The notes under the pieces were generated by a model. It did no database searches. It was not told the DNA's origin and saw nothing but the letters and a program-made list of their open reading frames with translations. Source: Microbacterium sulfonylureivorans (GTDB lineage Bacteria > Actinomycetota > Actinomycetes > Actinomycetales > Microbacteriaceae). Taken from it: 64,000 nucleotides of DNA. The stretch spans positions 62,001 to 126,000 of the forward strand of contig NZ_RJAD01000004.1 of NCBI RefSeq assembly GCF_003999995.1, written 5' to 3'. Shown here in pieces: positions 7,113 to 16,230 of this stretch. The position numbers and the translations under genes are program-made. The first letter of the stretch is position 1. Every line of letters starts with the position of its first letter.

Positions 7113-8425
7113 GAGCAGCAGCCGCCTCCGTCGCCGATGTCCGTCGAGCACACGCCCGTCGCCGGCAGCACGAGCTCGACGTTCGCCGCGGAGGCGGTGT
7201 CACCCGCGAGCCAGGCAGTGACCGAGCGGACCTGCTCGTATCCGGTCGCGAGAAGGAACGTCGGGGCACGGCCGTAGGACTTCATGCCGACGATGAAGAA
7301 CCCCTGCTCCGGGTGGGTGAGCTCGCGGAAGCCGTGCGGCTCGACCGTGCCGCAGGAGTGGACGTTCGGATCGATGAGGGGCGCGAGGCGTCTGGGCGCC
7401 TCGACGATGTCGTCGAGTTCGAGCCGGATCTCGCGCAGGATCTCGAGGTTCGGCCGGAATCCGGTCGCGTTGACGACGACATCGGTGCGGTGCGCGACGA
7501 CCTCGCCGCGGCGGTGTCCGACCAGCTCGACGCCGTCGGCCGCTCGACGGCCGCGGATGATCTCGAAGCCGTCGAGAACCGTGATCCGGCCGTCGGCGAC
7601 GGCCCGGTCCACCCGGCTGCCGAGTCGCGCGCGATCGGCGAGCTCGTCGTCCGCGCTGGAGGACACCCGGACGGCCTGGGCGTTGCGGATCAGCCAGGTG
7701 ACGCGGGTCGCGGGCTCCTGACGGGCCAGCTCGGCCAGCGCGAGCAGCGTATTGGCGGCCGAGTGGCCTGCGCCGACGACGGTCGTGTGGCGACCCGCGA
7801 ACATCGCGCGATCGCGGCCGAGGACGTCGGGCAGCGCCGCGGTGACCGCGTCGGCGATGTCGGACATGCCGAGCAGCTCGAGACCGCTCGAGGACAGCGA
7901 GTTGGGCGAGAGGTAGGTGCCCGAGGCGTCGATCACGGCACGAGCCGGAACGTCTTCGACCTCTCCGTCGCGGGTGCGGATGCGTACCGCGAAGGGCGTC
8001 GCCGCGCGCGCCCGGGTGCGGGTGCGATCCATGCCCTCCCGCGAGACTCCGAGAACCTCGACCCCGAGCCGGACGCGGGAGGCGATCGCGTCGACCTCGG
8101 CGAGGGGCGCCACGTACTTCTCGACGAGCTCCGTCCCCGTCGGGGCGCGCTCCGGGTCGGGCAGCTCCCAGCCGCTCTCCTCGAGCAGCCGGCGCGACGC
8201 CGGATCGACGAGATGCCTCCACGGCGAGAACAGCCTGGTGTGCCCCCACGCCCGCACGCTCGCAGCGACCTCGTCACCGGCTTCGTACACGACGAAGTCG
8301 ATGCCTCGTTCGACGAGATTCGCCGCCGCCGCCAGGCCGATCGGTCCGGCGCCGATGATCGCGACGGGAAGGGTCGACACCCGGTCGGCGTCGACGGCGC
8401 GCGGTGTCAGGTCGAGCAGGGTCAC
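7109..8425 (-). CDS. FAD/NAD(P)-dependent oxidoreductase, ArsO-like
   Basis: 438-aa flavoprotein. The FAD-binding GAGPIGLAAAANL is at about residues 25-37, a second Rossmann GAGHSAANT at about 220, and ATGFRPN near 325. The C terminus carries cysteines (VCSTDIGDGGGCCS), a plausible metalloid-binding tail. Proteins of this kind in ars operons are annotated ArsO, putative monooxygenases of unproven substrate. It heads the minus-strand operon, diverging from arsR; a TTGACA-N18-CAGAAT promoter and the TATCGA-N6-TCGATA operator lie in the 87-base gap. Confidence 0.82.
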   Translation of the reverse strand: MTLLDLTPRAVDADRVSTLPVAIIGAGPIGLAAAANLVERGIDFVVYEAGDEVAASVRAWGHTRLFSPWRHLVDPASRRLLEESGWELPDPERAPTGTELVEKYVAPLAEVDAIASRVRLGVEVLGVSREGMDRTRTRARAATPFAVRIRTRDGEVEDVPARAVIDASGTYLSPNSLSSSGLELLGMSDIADAVTAALPDVLGRDRAMFAGRHTTVVGAGHSAANTLLALAELARQEPATRVTWLIRNAQAVRVSSSADDELADRARLGSRVDRAVADGRITVLDGFEIIRGRRAADGVELVGHRRGEVVAHRTDVVVNATGFRPNLEILREIRLELDDIVEAPRRLAPLIDPNVHSCGTVEPHGFRELTHPEQGFFIVGMKSYGRAPTFLLATGYEQVRSVTAWLAGDTASAANVELVLPATGVCSTDIGDGGGCCS

Positions 8426-8441
8426 AGCATCCTCCTACGGA

Positions 8442-8459
8442 TATCGATGAACTTCGATA
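8442..8459 (-). promoter_or_regulatory. ArsR operator 1
   Basis: Perfect inverted repeat TATCGA-N6-TCGATA near the expected start of the flavoprotein transcript. The same arms recur at 8493-8512. Confidence 0.6.
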
Positions 8460-8463
8460 CCTG

Positions 8464-8493
8464 ATTCTGCACAGATCTATCGACGTCTGTCAA
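8464..8493 (-). promoter_or_regulatory. promoter of the minus-strand ars operon
   Basis: On the minus strand a perfect -35 TTGACA (8493 to 8488) is followed after 18 bases by CAGAAT (8469 to 8464). Transcription would start close to operator 1. Confidence 0.5.
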
Positions 8494-8512
8494 TATCGAC
8501 TAGTCTCGATAT
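8493..8512 (+). promoter_or_regulatory. ArsR operator 2, abutting the arsR start
   Basis: Perfect inverted repeat ATATCGA-N6-TCGATAT ending at the base before the arsR ATG and enclosing its -10 TAGTCT. An extra half site TATCGA is at 8478-8483. Confidence 0.65.
8501..8506 (+). promoter_or_regulatory. -10 hexamer TAGTCT, arsR
   Basis: Six bases before the ATG at 8513, inside the spacer of operator 2, so a bound repressor would block polymerase directly. Confidence 0.5.
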
Positions 8513-8863
8513 ATGACCACGATCGTCGACGTCACCGACGTTACCGCCGGAGCGTGCTGCGCACCGCTCGTGCGCGAGCCGCTGACCGCCGCCGAGGCCG
8601 ACCAGCTGGCCACGACGATGAAGGCCCTCGCCGACCCCACGAGGCTGCGACTGCTGTCCATCGTGGCGGCGTCGGAGGACTCCGAGGCCTGCGTCTGCGA
8701 TCTGATCGAGCCGGTCGGTCTGAGCCAGCCCACGGTGTCGCATCACCTCAAGATCCTGACCGCCGCCGGCTTCCTCACCCGCAGCAAGCGCGGCACGTGG
8801 GCGTACTTCACACTGGTTCCCGGCGCGCTCGACCGCGTCTCGAAGCTTCTCGTCGCCTCGTGA
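8513..8863 (+). CDS. arsR: ArsR-family metalloid-responsive repressor
   Basis: 116-aa winged-helix repressor: ALADPTRLRLLSIV, recognition helix LSQPTVSHHLKILTAAGFL, wing SKRGTWAYFTLV. Cysteines at the N terminus (GACCAPLV, about residues 14-15) and in ACVCDLIEP (about 62-64) could form the trivalent arsenic site, as in actinobacterial ArsR proteins with unusual cysteine placement. It diverges from the flavoprotein operon, and its operator overlaps its own -10. The GTG of the aquaporin gene overlaps its stop. Confidence 0.92.
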   Translation: MTTIVDVTDVTAGACCAPLVREPLTAAEADQLATTMKALADPTRLRLLSIVAASEDSEACVCDLIEPVGLSQPTVSHHLKILTAAGFLTRSKRGTWAYFTLVPGALDRVSKLLVAS

Positions 8864-9549
8864 GCCGCACCGCACGCGCCGCCGCGGGAGAATTCCTCGG
8901 CAGCGCAGGACTCGCCGCGGTCGTCGTCGGATCCGGCATCGCCGCGCAGCGCCTCTCTCCCGGCGACGTCGGTCTGCAGCTCTTCGAGAACGCGTTCGCC
9001 ACCGCCCTCGGGCTCACCGTCCTCATCCTGGTGTTCGCCACCGTCTCCGGCGCCCATTTCAACCCCGTGGTGACCCTCGTCGACATCACGCTGCACCGCC
9101 GGACGTGGTCGACGGCGGTGGTCTACCTGCCCGCGCAGATCCTCGGCTGCATCGCCGGCGCGATCCTCGCCAACGTCATGTTCGCCGCACCCGCCGTCGC
9201 CTGGAGCACGACCGATCGGTCGGCGTGGCCCCTGCTGATCTCCGAGGTCGTCGCGACCGCGGGCCTCATCCTCGTCATCTTCGCCCTGGTCCGCACCGGG
9301 CGCTCGCACCTCGCCGCACCCGCCGTCGGCGCATACATCGGCGCGGCGTACTTCTTCACCTCCTCCACGAGCTTCGCCAACCCGGCGATCACGATCGGGC
9401 GCATGTTCACCGACACCTTCGCCGGTATCTCCCCCATATCCGTGCTGCCGTTCATCGGCGCGCAGCTCGCGGGCGCCGCACTCGGCTTCGCCGCGGTGCG
9501 CCTGCTCTTCCCCGTCGCGGCGCCCGAGCCGGCCCACGCACGCGGCTGA
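8860..9549 (+). CDS. MIP-family channel (aquaporin), probable arsenite channel
   Basis: 229-aa aquaporin-fold channel with six membrane segments and two pore loops: SGAHFNPVV (first NPX box, about residue 65-73) and SFANPAITIG (second, about 170-179). The start GTG at 8860 overlaps the arsR stop as GTGA. In Sinorhizobium an aquaglyceroporin (AqpS) in an ars operon lets arsenite leave the cell down its gradient; the same role is inferred here because no ArsB or Acr3 pump appears in the cluster. The run is sometimes annotated glycerol uptake or general MIP, which remains possible. Confidence 0.87.
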   Translation: MSRTARAAAGEFLGSAGLAAVVVGSGIAAQRLSPGDVGLQLFENAFATALGLTVLILVFATVSGAHFNPVVTLVDITLHRRTWSTAVVYLPAQILGCIAGAILANVMFAAPAVAWSTTDRSAWPLLISEVVATAGLILVIFALVRTGRSHLAAPAVGAYIGAAYFFTSSTSFANPAITIGRMFTDTFAGISPISVLPFIGAQLAGAALGFAAVRLLFPVAAPEPAHARG

Positions 9550-9581
9550 AGGCAGCACGCCGCCCTGCCGGGTGCCACGGC

Positions 9582-11228
9582 TCAGCGACTGAAGGCGTCG
9601 ACGAAGCGGTCGCGGAAGTCGTCCATCCGCCACACGGGCGCAGCGTCCGACGGATGGACGCCCTCCTCCCAGTCCCACGCCTCGATCGCGTCGAGCACAG
9701 CGGAGTCCTGCGCGATGATCGTGATCGGCACGTCATGGTCGGCATCGGGGCCGCTCACGATCCGGGCGGGCTGATGATCGCCGAGCACGATCAGCACCAG
9801 GTCGTGCTGGTCGAACGTCTCGAGGTACGAGAACATCGTCGCGAGCGAGTACGCCACCGATTCCGCGTACAGCTCGCGCACGCGCTCGGGATCGGCCCAC
9901 GCCGCGACCGCCGACTCGTCCTCGGCAGCATGCGACTCGAACACCGATCCGTCGCCGAGATCGCGCCACGGGACCATCCGCGGCAGCGGCGTCCACGGGG
10001 TGTGCGACGAGACGAAGTCGATCTCGGCCATCACCGGACGGGAGTCGTCGACGACGGCATGGTCATGGAAGACCTTCCACGTGAACTGGTCGGGCATCCG
10101 CGCGTAGCCGAACGCGGGGCCTCGATACCCCATGCTGCGGGCGTCGAGGACCGTGTCGAATCCGTAGAACGACTCCCCTTCCTCCCAGCCGCGCTCGTTC
10201 GACGGCACGACCGCCATGGTGCGCCACCCCGCCGCCTCGAAGATCCCCGTGAGCGTCGTGCGGTCGCGCGAGAGGAGCCGGTCGTACTTGCGAGGCGAGT
10301 CCACCCACACGCCGGTCTGCAGGGTCGCATGCGCGAACCAGCTCACACCCCCGAAGGTGGGCGACGAGAGGAACGCGCTCCGCGCCGAGTAGCCGCGGCG
10401 CGCCAGGGTGGACGCGCCGTCGTCGAGCGCACGCGCGACGACGGCGGTGAACGGCGTGGGGTCCACGGCCACGCGGCCGTAGCTCTCCACGAACGCGACG
10501 ACGACGTCCTTGCCCGCGAGCGCGGTCATCAATTCCGCAGGAGCCCGGTCGTCCAGCGGATCCGACGCCAGCGCGCGTTCGAAGGCCTCCTGCTCCCGCA
10601 CGCTGGACACGGCGCGCGACGATGTCTCCACGAGCGTGTCGGCGGTCCGGGATGCCGCGACCGGCGCGCCGGGCACGAGCTGAGCGCCGGCGAGCGCGCC
10701 CACGATCCAGACGGCCGCGAGCGCGCCGACGATCGCCCGGCCGCGTCGCTCCTCGCCCGCGGCCACCCGCCCGACGCGCAATGCCGCGAGGCCGACCATC
10801 GCGCCCGTCGTCGCGGCGAGCACGCCGACGAGGAGCAGGGCAGAGGTCGCACCGAGTCGGCCGAGTGCGTCCTCCGCGACGCCGAAGGCGTCGACGAGTG
10901 CGCCGCCGTCTTCGGCGACGCTGAACGGACGGTCGATCGTCGCGCGGAACCCCAGGTCGAGGGAGGCGGCGACGATGGCGACGACCACCGCTGTGGCGAA
11001 GAGGACCGCAGCGAGCGCCCGGAGCGGAGGCCGCACGACCGTGAGGAGGACGGTCAGGACGACGAGGGACTCGACGGGGAGACCCAGGAGGGCGCTCGGC
11101 GTGCCGCTGCTCAGCGCGCCCGGAACGAGGGGCGCCACGAGAAGCGTCGCGCACGCGAGCACCGTGAGCAGCCCCGCGCCGCGCGGGCCGTCGCGGCCGT
11201 CGGACGGGGTCTCACGCTGTCCGGTCAC
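9582..11228 (-). CDS. membrane-anchored sulfatase/phosphoglycerol-transferase-like protein
   Basis: 548 aa. About five hydrophobic segments fill residues 18-200, followed by an extracytoplasmic alkaline-phosphatase-fold domain: DVVVAFVESYGR (metal site), SSPTFGGVSWFAHATLQTG (nucleophile region with Ser/Thr, not Cys), DFVSSHTPWTPL and LIVLGDHQPA (C-terminal metal ligands). The absence of a CXPXR motif means FGE cannot activate it; it is closer to LtaS/OpgB-type phosphoglycerol or phosphoethanolamine transferases. Starts with GTG overlapping the end of the RibD-like gene by 17 bases. As last gene of the seven-gene operon it may decorate or cleave a lipid-linked product outside the membrane (inference). 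Confidence 0.75.
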   Translation of the reverse strand: MTGQRETPSDGRDGPRGAGLLTVLACATLLVAPLVPGALSSGTPSALLGLPVESLVVLTVLLTVVRPPLRALAAVLFATAVVVAIVAASLDLGFRATIDRPFSVAEDGGALVDAFGVAEDALGRLGATSALLLVGVLAATTGAMVGLAALRVGRVAAGEERRGRAIVGALAAVWIVGALAGAQLVPGAPVAASRTADTLVETSSRAVSSVREQEAFERALASDPLDDRAPAELMTALAGKDVVVAFVESYGRVAVDPTPFTAVVARALDDGASTLARRGYSARSAFLSSPTFGGVSWFAHATLQTGVWVDSPRKYDRLLSRDRTTLTGIFEAAGWRTMAVVPSNERGWEEGESFYGFDTVLDARSMGYRGPAFGYARMPDQFTWKVFHDHAVVDDSRPVMAEIDFVSSHTPWTPLPRMVPWRDLGDGSVFESHAAEDESAVAAWADPERVRELYAESVAYSLATMFSYLETFDQHDLVLIVLGDHQPARIVSGPDADHDVPITIIAQDSAVLDAIEAWDWEEGVHPSDAAPVWRMDDFRDRFVDAFSR

Positions 11229-11973
11229 GGTCCGCGCCCACCCGGGCGGCGCCGTCGGCCCCGGCGGCGACGGCGGCGAACGACCCTTCCGCCCCGAAGC
11301 GGTCGGAGAGCGCGTAGCGCAGCAGGACCACGTCGCCGATCCGCCGGGTGTCGGCCAGCCGCGCCCGCCGCGACGCCGTCCACGGGAAAGCCCCCGGCTC
11401 GACGAACCTCGGCGCCTGGGATTCCCCGACGAAGAAGGGCGCGATCACGAGCTGCAGCTCGTCCGCGATGTCCTCGCGGAGGAACTGGGTGTGCAGCCTT
11501 CCCCCGCCCTCGACCATGAGTCTTCGCACGCCGCGTCCGGCGAGGTCGTGCGCCACGTCGCGCATCGTCACCTGATCGCGAAGGGCGACCACCGTCGCGC
11601 GTGCGCCGAGGAGCTGGGCGATCCGTGGCCCCTCTGCGCGCGGGCAGTAGACGATCTTGTCCACGTCGCCGGCGGTGAAGAACGACGAGTCCACCGGAAG
11701 GTCGCCGCTCGCCGTGACGGTGACCTTCCACGGCGATATGGTCCGGCCGTCGGCGACGCGCTGCCGCCGGCGATCCGCGCTGCGCACCAGCAGACGGGGA
11801 TCGTCCCGCCGCACGGTCGACGCGCCGACCATGATCGCGTCGCTGTCGGCGCGGAGCCGGTCGACACGATCGAAGTCCTCGGCGTTGGACATCGCCAGGC
11901 GCCGCGGCGCCTCGCTGTCGAGATACCCGTCGATCGACATCGCGCAGCTGAGCGTCACATACGGCCGGATCAT
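11212..11973 (-). CDS. RibD C-terminal-domain (dihydrofolate reductase family) reductase
   Basis: 253-aa reductase of the RibD_C fold: VTLSCAMSIDGYLD at the N terminus, SDAIMVGASTVRRDDPRLLVR (NADPH/substrate region, ~residues 46-66), RRLMVEGGGRLHTQFL (~150-165). The canonical family reduces a ribosylamino-pyrimidine in riboflavin synthesis, but no deaminase half or other rib gene is here. Beside a PTPS-like protein, a pterin or pyrimidine substrate is plausible. ATG at 11973 overlaps the upstream stop as ATGA. Confidence 0.85.
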   Translation of the reverse strand: MIRPYVTLSCAMSIDGYLDSEAPRRLAMSNAEDFDRVDRLRADSDAIMVGASTVRRDDPRLLVRSADRRRQRVADGRTISPWKVTVTASGDLPVDSSFFTAGDVDKIVYCPRAEGPRIAQLLGARATVVALRDQVTMRDVAHDLAGRGVRRLMVEGGGRLHTQFLREDIADELQLVIAPFFVGESQAPRFVEPGAFPWTASRRARLADTRRIGDVVLLRYALSDRFGAEGSFAAVAAGADGAARVGADRDRTA

Positions 11974-12935
11974 GGTGCGGCCCGCCCGGCGACTCCGGCC
12001 GTCGCGCGGCGGCGCAGCAGCGAGACGGTCACGACGACGGCACCGGGCGCGACCGCGATCATCGCCAGCACGCCATAGGCGGTCGCGGCCGTGATCCCGG
12101 CCGCAGCACCCAGCCCCACGGCGCCGAAGGCCCACGCGGCTGCTCCCTCGCGCGGCCCCCAGCCGCCGATGCTCAGCGGGATGGAAGACGCGAGCACGGG
12201 GACGATCGCGGCGACCGTCACCTGCTCCGGCGACGCGGCGACCCCCACGGCGGCACAGGCGACAAGGAAGGTCGCGATGTGAGCGGTGACCACCACCGCG
12301 GATGCCGCGGCCACGCCCAGGACCGTCCCGACGGAGCCGAACGCGGTGCGGAGGATGGATGCCTCGCGAACGAGCACCACTCGCACCCGGGGGCTCGCCG
12401 CGGAGATCGCCACCGTCACGACGACGACGGCGAACGACACGAGCAGCAGTGCCATGACCGGAGCGTAGGCCGAGATTCCGATCGACACCACCAGGGCGAT
12501 CGCGAGCACGAACTGGACCGCCTGCCCCGATGCGCGCTCGACCGCGACGGCGCGTGCGGCGTGTGCCACCTGGTCGACGCTGCGCCCGTGCGCCACCGCG
12601 CGGTCCACGTCGCCGACCACGCCGCCCGGCAGCACGGAGTTGAGGAACTGCGAGCGATAGTAGGCGGCGACGGACTCCCCCCAGCCCAGCCGCAGGCCGA
12701 GGCGCCCTGCGAGGATGCGCCACCGCCAGGACGCCGCGACGGTGGCTGCCGCGGCGAGGAGCATCGCGGCGGCGACAGCCGGTGGTGACACCGACATGAA
12801 TCCGCGGACGAAGGGCTCGGCGCCCGCGGCCGCCACGATCGAGACGAGGATGCCGGCACCCACGGCCGCGCGGACCCACGGCTGCCACCGCGGCGCGGTC
12901 CCGCCGCGCCGGAGCCGAGCGATCACCGCGCTCAT
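11970..12935 (-). CDS. lysylphosphatidylglycerol-synthase-TM/UPF0104 flippase-like protein
   Basis: 321-aa integral membrane protein with about eight hydrophobic helices. The family signature is visible as YYRSQFLNSVLPGGVVGDVDRAVAHGR (about residues 90-116) and IPLSIGGWGPREGAAAWAF (about 240-258). Members (UPF0104, YbhN-like, MprF membrane half) are found in lipid and glycolipid pathways and are suspected flippases. ATGA overlaps on both sides place it firmly in the operon. Moving a glycosylated or methylated lipid intermediate across the membrane is the natural hypothesis here. Confidence 0.83.
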   Translation of the reverse strand: MSAVIARLRRGGTAPRWQPWVRAAVGAGILVSIVAAAGAEPFVRGFMSVSPPAVAAAMLLAAAATVAASWRWRILAGRLGLRLGWGESVAAYYRSQFLNSVLPGGVVGDVDRAVAHGRSVDQVAHAARAVAVERASGQAVQFVLAIALVVSIGISAYAPVMALLLVSFAVVVVTVAISAASPRVRVVLVREASILRTAFGSVGTVLGVAAASAVVVTAHIATFLVACAAVGVAASPEQVTVAAIVPVLASSIPLSIGGWGPREGAAAWAFGAVGLGAAAGITAATAYGVLAMIAVAPGAVVVTVSLLRRRATAGVAGRAAP

Positions 12936-13744
12936 GGCGGCCACGCGAGCAGGTCGACGTGGTGCACGACGACTCGCAGCCCGTCGGCCGCGATCTGCGC
13001 GGAGCGCGCCCGCGCGTACTCCGTCGCCCACTCCCCGAGCGCCGGCCGCTGCGCGACGCCGGCGCCGAGCCATCCGTCGATCCACTCCTCGATGAGCGCG
13101 CGGGAGCGGGCATCCAGTCGCCACGACGACTCGTCGACGCGCACCGACCAGCCCGCGGAACGGAAGAGCTCGGCCACCGCGGGAGCGGCATCCGGCCCGA
13201 GCAGGGTCCGATCGCCGCCCGTTCGCCGTTGGTGGTCGTTGAAGGCCGCCTCGAAGACCCGGTCGCCCGCGTCGACGGGGTCTATCGTCACGCGCCCCGT
13301 CACCGAGAGCGCGAGCAGGACGGGCGCTGCGGCGGCGAGGCAGGCGGCCACGATCGCTCCCACCTCCCCGGCGGTGAGCACGTCGAGCAGCGCCGAAGCC
13401 GTGACCAGCGACGCTCCGACGAGATCGTTCTCCCGGAGGTCTCCGAGTTCGCCGATCCGGGTGCGCATCGTGACTGTCGCACCGTCGCGATCGCGAGCAG
13501 ACGCCCTCGCCGCGTGGTCGAGGAGCGCCTCGTTCCAGTCGTGCAGCACCCACGTCTGAGGTCCCGGAAGCAACGGCGCGCACCAGCGCACCATCGACCC
13601 CGTTCCGCTGCCGAGATCGTGCACGACGAGGGGTGGACGCAGCATCCTTCCCGCACGCAGGGCGAGCAGGCGCGAACGCGAGTCGGCGTCCGCGCTCTCC
13701 CGCAGGGTGAGCCAGTCGGCCGACACCGGGATCACCGTGCTCAC
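12932..13744 (-). CDS. class I SAM-dependent methyltransferase
   Basis: 270 aa. SAM-binding motif I LVVHDLGSGTGSMVRW at about residues 37-52 and an acidic loop VLHDWN at about 66; LLALSVTGRVTIDP follows in the middle. GTG at 13744 ([11 protein letters not shown]) overlaps the glycosyltransferase stop as GTGA; a longer in-frame ORF upstream lies inside the glycosyltransferase gene and is not used. The substrate is unknown, presumably an intermediate of this operon's pathway. Confidence 0.85.
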   Translation of the reverse strand: MSTVIPVSADWLTLRESADADSRSRLLALRAGRMLRPPLVVHDLGSGTGSMVRWCAPLLPGPQTWVLHDWNEALLDHAARASARDRDGATVTMRTRIGELGDLRENDLVGASLVTASALLDVLTAGEVGAIVAACLAAAAPVLLALSVTGRVTIDPVDAGDRVFEAAFNDHQRRTGGDRTLLGPDAAPAVAELFRSAGWSVRVDESSWRLDARSRALIEEWIDGWLGAGVAQRPALGEWATEYARARSAQIAADGLRVVVHHVDLLAWPP

Positions 13745-14778
13745 GACAGCCCCGCGAGCGCCGTGTGGATCGTGCGGGCCGTGTCGGTCCAGCGCGTCCG
13801 GCTCGGGGCGGCGCGCCTCGCCGCGGTCGACATCGTCGCGCGGAGCGCGGGGTCCTCGATCCATCGCCGCAGCGCGTCTCCGAGCGCACGCCGGTCCTGC
13901 GGTGGCACCAGAATGGCTGCGTCAGGCGGGTGCGCGGCCTCGGGGATGCCTCCGACGCGGCTGGCGATCACCGGGATGCCGCGCCGGAGCGCGTCGCCGA
14001 CGGCGATCCCATAGCTCTCCGTCCGCGACGGCGCGATCAGCACGTCGGCGCCGGCGTACGCGGCGTCGAGCTCGTGCGCGCTCAGCACCCCCGCCCACGT
14101 GATCCGCTCCGAGATTCCGGCCTCGGCCGCCTGGGCGGCGACCCGCGCTGCGAAGTCGTGCTCGCTCGTGACCGACCCGGCGAACGTGCACGTCCATTCC
14201 GTCTGCGAGCCCAGCTCCGCGAGCGCCTCGACGAGCGTGTCCTGACCCTTGTGCGGGGCGACGACCCCCACGCACAGCAGCGACGCTCCGGAAGAGGTGC
14301 CCTCCGCCGCCGACACCGCCGCGTCCGAACCCGGCCGCGCCACCACGAGGCGCCCGGGCGTGCTGAGCCCCCGCCGGACGAGCTCGTCCTTGAGCCACTC
14401 GCTGGCGACGATGACACGGTGTGCATGAGGGAGCGCCCTCCGCTCGCCCTCGACTGTCCCGTCGTCGACGTCGGCGAATGCCGCAGCGGCCATGTGCACG
14501 AGCGCGACGACGCGCACCCGGCAGGCGGCGGCCTCGATCGCGTCCGGCGCGCAGATCGCGACGAGACCGTCGACCAGGACGAGACCGCCGTCGGGGACGC
14601 GCTCGAACGGATCTCCGCCGGCGTCCCCGGCTGGCGTCTCGACCGTCCGCACGTCCCAGCCGATCCGGCGCAGCTCCGCGCCCACCCGCTGGTCGTAGAC
14701 GCTGCCTCCGCTCACGCGCTCGGGATCGTCGAACCCCTCGGGCACGACGAACCAGACGACCGACTCGGGTGCGATCAC
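13741..14778 (-). CDS. family 4-type glycosyltransferase
   Basis: 345-aa GT-B fold glycosyltransferase. Donor-side motifs are clear: [21 protein letters not shown] (about residues 165-185) and the EX7E region [20 protein letters not shown] (about 255-274) with GGIPE after it. The N-terminal domain starts [12 protein letters not shown] and contains [12 protein letters not shown] at 14778 overlaps the PTPS-like stop. It would transfer a sugar to the product of this operon; acceptor unknown. Confidence 0.87.
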   Translation of the reverse strand: MIAPESVVWFVVPEGFDDPERVSGGSVYDQRVGAELRRIGWDVRTVETPAGDAGGDPFERVPDGGLVLVDGLVAICAPDAIEAAACRVRVVALVHMAAAAFADVDDGTVEGERRALPHAHRVIVASEWLKDELVRRGLSTPGRLVVARPGSDAAVSAAEGTSSGASLLCVGVVAPHKGQDTLVEALAELGSQTEWTCTFAGSVTSEHDFAARVAAQAAEAGISERITWAGVLSAHELDAAYAGADVLIAPSRTESYGIAVGDALRRGIPVIASRVGGIPEAAHPPDAAILVPPQDRRALGDALRRWIEDPALRATMSTAARRAAPSRTRWTDTARTIHTALAGLS

Positions 14779-15170
14779 AGCTCCACCTCGAACGAGGCCC
14801 ACGCGATGTGCGACTCGCGCATAGTGACGACGATGCCGGACACACCCCCACCGCCGAGCCCGTCCGTGCGCACTGCGAGGACGAGGCGCTCGGCGATGAC
14901 GCTGCAGAGGCGCTCGGTCGTCGTGTTCACGCCGGCGAACTCCGGCTCTTCGTCGAGGTTGCGGTACGACAGCGCCGCCAGGATGCCGTGCAGCGCGTCC
15001 GCCGCACGACCGATGTCGACCACGACGCCGTCGGCGTCGAGAGCGGGGGCGCGGAAGGTGGCGTCCACGACGTACGTCGCGCCGTGCAGACGCTGCGCCG
15101 GACCGAACGCCTCACCGGCGAGGCTGTGGGCGATCATCATGTGGTCGCGAACGGTGACGGAGTACGTCAT
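14775..15170 (-). CDS. 6-pyruvoyltetrahydropterin synthase/6-carboxytetrahydropterin synthase-like protein
   Basis: 131-aa T-fold protein of the PTPS/QueD family: DHMMIAHSL at the N terminus, then a stretch ending [13 protein letters not shown], then [28 protein letters not shown] and a C-terminal [14 protein letters not shown] with the family's conserved Glu. Canonical enzymes have a catalytic Cys before HGH and three zinc histidines; here the HGH is HGA and the Cys position is Ala (GPAQRLHGA). The active site is therefore altered, and the reaction cannot be assumed to be QueD or PTPS. ATGA overlap with the dehydrogenase fixes the start. Confidence 0.82.
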   Translation of the reverse strand: MTYSVTVRDHMMIAHSLAGEAFGPAQRLHGATYVVDATFRAPALDADGVVVDIGRAADALHGILAALSYRNLDEEPEFAGVNTTTERLCSVIAERLVLAVRTDGLGGGGVSGIVVTMRESHIAWASFEVEL

Positions 15171-16144
15171 TCCGAGTCCCTCCAGTCGATCGTGTGGCAC
15201 AGACCGGGCGACGTCCCCGCGGCGATGCCCGCCATGACGTCGGGCAGTTCTCGCCACGACGTGTCGCCCGTGAGCAGATGGTCGAACGCGGGGTCCTGCA
15301 GCAGCTCCAGGGCGAGGGCGAGCCGGTCGCCCGTCGAGCGACTCCCGCGGCGGCGCGGCGCGACCGTTCCGACCTGGCTCGAGCGGATCGTCAGGCGCCG
15401 GGAATGGAAGGCACCGCCCAGCCGGACCGTCGCGGCGCGATCCCCGAACCAGCTGGCCTCGACGATCTCGCCCTCGGTCGCCGCGCTGTCTATGGCGACC
15501 TGCAGGCCGTCGCCGGACGCGCTCGTGTCGATCACGATGTCGCGATCCCGCGGAGCGTCGTCCGGGTGGGCGTAGGCCACGCCGAGGCGCTCGCACACGT
15601 CCGCCTTCGCCCGGTCGACATCGACGACGACGACCTCGACCCCCGGAATGCCGCGTGCCAGCCGGGCGACGGCGCACCCGATCATCCCCGCGCCGACCAC
15701 GGTGATCCGATCGCCCACGAGGGGTGAGGCATCCCACAGGATGTTCACCGCCGTCTCGACCGCACCCGCGAGCACCGCACGCCGCGCGGGAACCCCGCCG
15801 GGGACGACCGCGACGGCGGAGGAGGGGACGACGAAGGCGGACTGATGCGGAAACAGCGTGAACACGGTCTGCCCGACGAGCCCGGTAGGCCCCTGCTCGA
15901 CCACGCCGACGTTCAGGTACCCGTACTTCACGGGCGCGGGGAAGTCGCCCTCCTGGAACGGGGCCCGCATTCGCTCTGCCTCGCCCAGCGGCACCTCGCC
16001 CCGGAGCACGATCGACTCGGTGCCCCGGCTGATGCCGGTCCAGAGCGTCCGGACCAGCACCTCGCCCTCACCCGGCACCGGCACCGGGGCCTCCCGAAGC
16101 GCCCCGCGGCCCGCGGCCTCCACCCAGTACGCCGTGCCCATCAT
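15167..16144 (-). CDS. medium-chain dehydrogenase (zinc-type alcohol dehydrogenase family)
   Basis: 325 aa, first gene of the operon. The N-terminal GroES-like domain has [17 protein letters not shown], the SRGTE variant seen in BchC-like and related dehydrogenases; the cysteine-rich structural-zinc lobe is absent. The Rossmann turn is [17 protein letters not shown] at about residues 150-166 and the cofactor acidic end [11 protein letters not shown] follows. It likely oxidises or reduces a hydroxyl on the pathway intermediate. The 86-base gap to the divergent CDP-alcohol phosphotransferase should hold both promoters. Confidence 0.83.
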   Translation of the reverse strand: MMGTAYWVEAAGRGALREAPVPVPGEGEVLVRTLWTGISRGTESIVLRGEVPLGEAERMRAPFQEGDFPAPVKYGYLNVGVVEQGPTGLVGQTVFTLFPHQSAFVVPSSAVAVVPGGVPARRAVLAGAVETAVNILWDASPLVGDRITVVGAGMIGCAVARLARGIPGVEVVVVDVDRAKADVCERLGVAYAHPDDAPRDRDIVIDTSASGDGLQVAIDSAATEGEIVEASWFGDRAATVRLGGAFHSRRLTIRSSQVGTVAPRRRGSRSTGDRLALALELLQDPAFDHLLTGDTSWRELPDVMAGIAAGTSPGLCHTIDWRDSE

Positions 16145-16230
16145 CGACCGGCGCGCCCGACGGATTGAACCGGGACCCTCTCCGGGAACGTGTACCCAGT
16201 GGTATCCATGACGGAGAAACGGAGCTCGCC

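Noticed and set aside
9582-11228. Sulfatase as substrate of the FGE
   Set aside because: No CXPXR motif; the nucleophile region has Ser/Thr.
11970-13889. Single 639-aa protein spanning the UPF0104 and methyltransferase genes
   Set aside because: ATGA/GTGA overlaps and domain ends show two genes; the extra N-terminal part lies out of frame with the methyltransferase.
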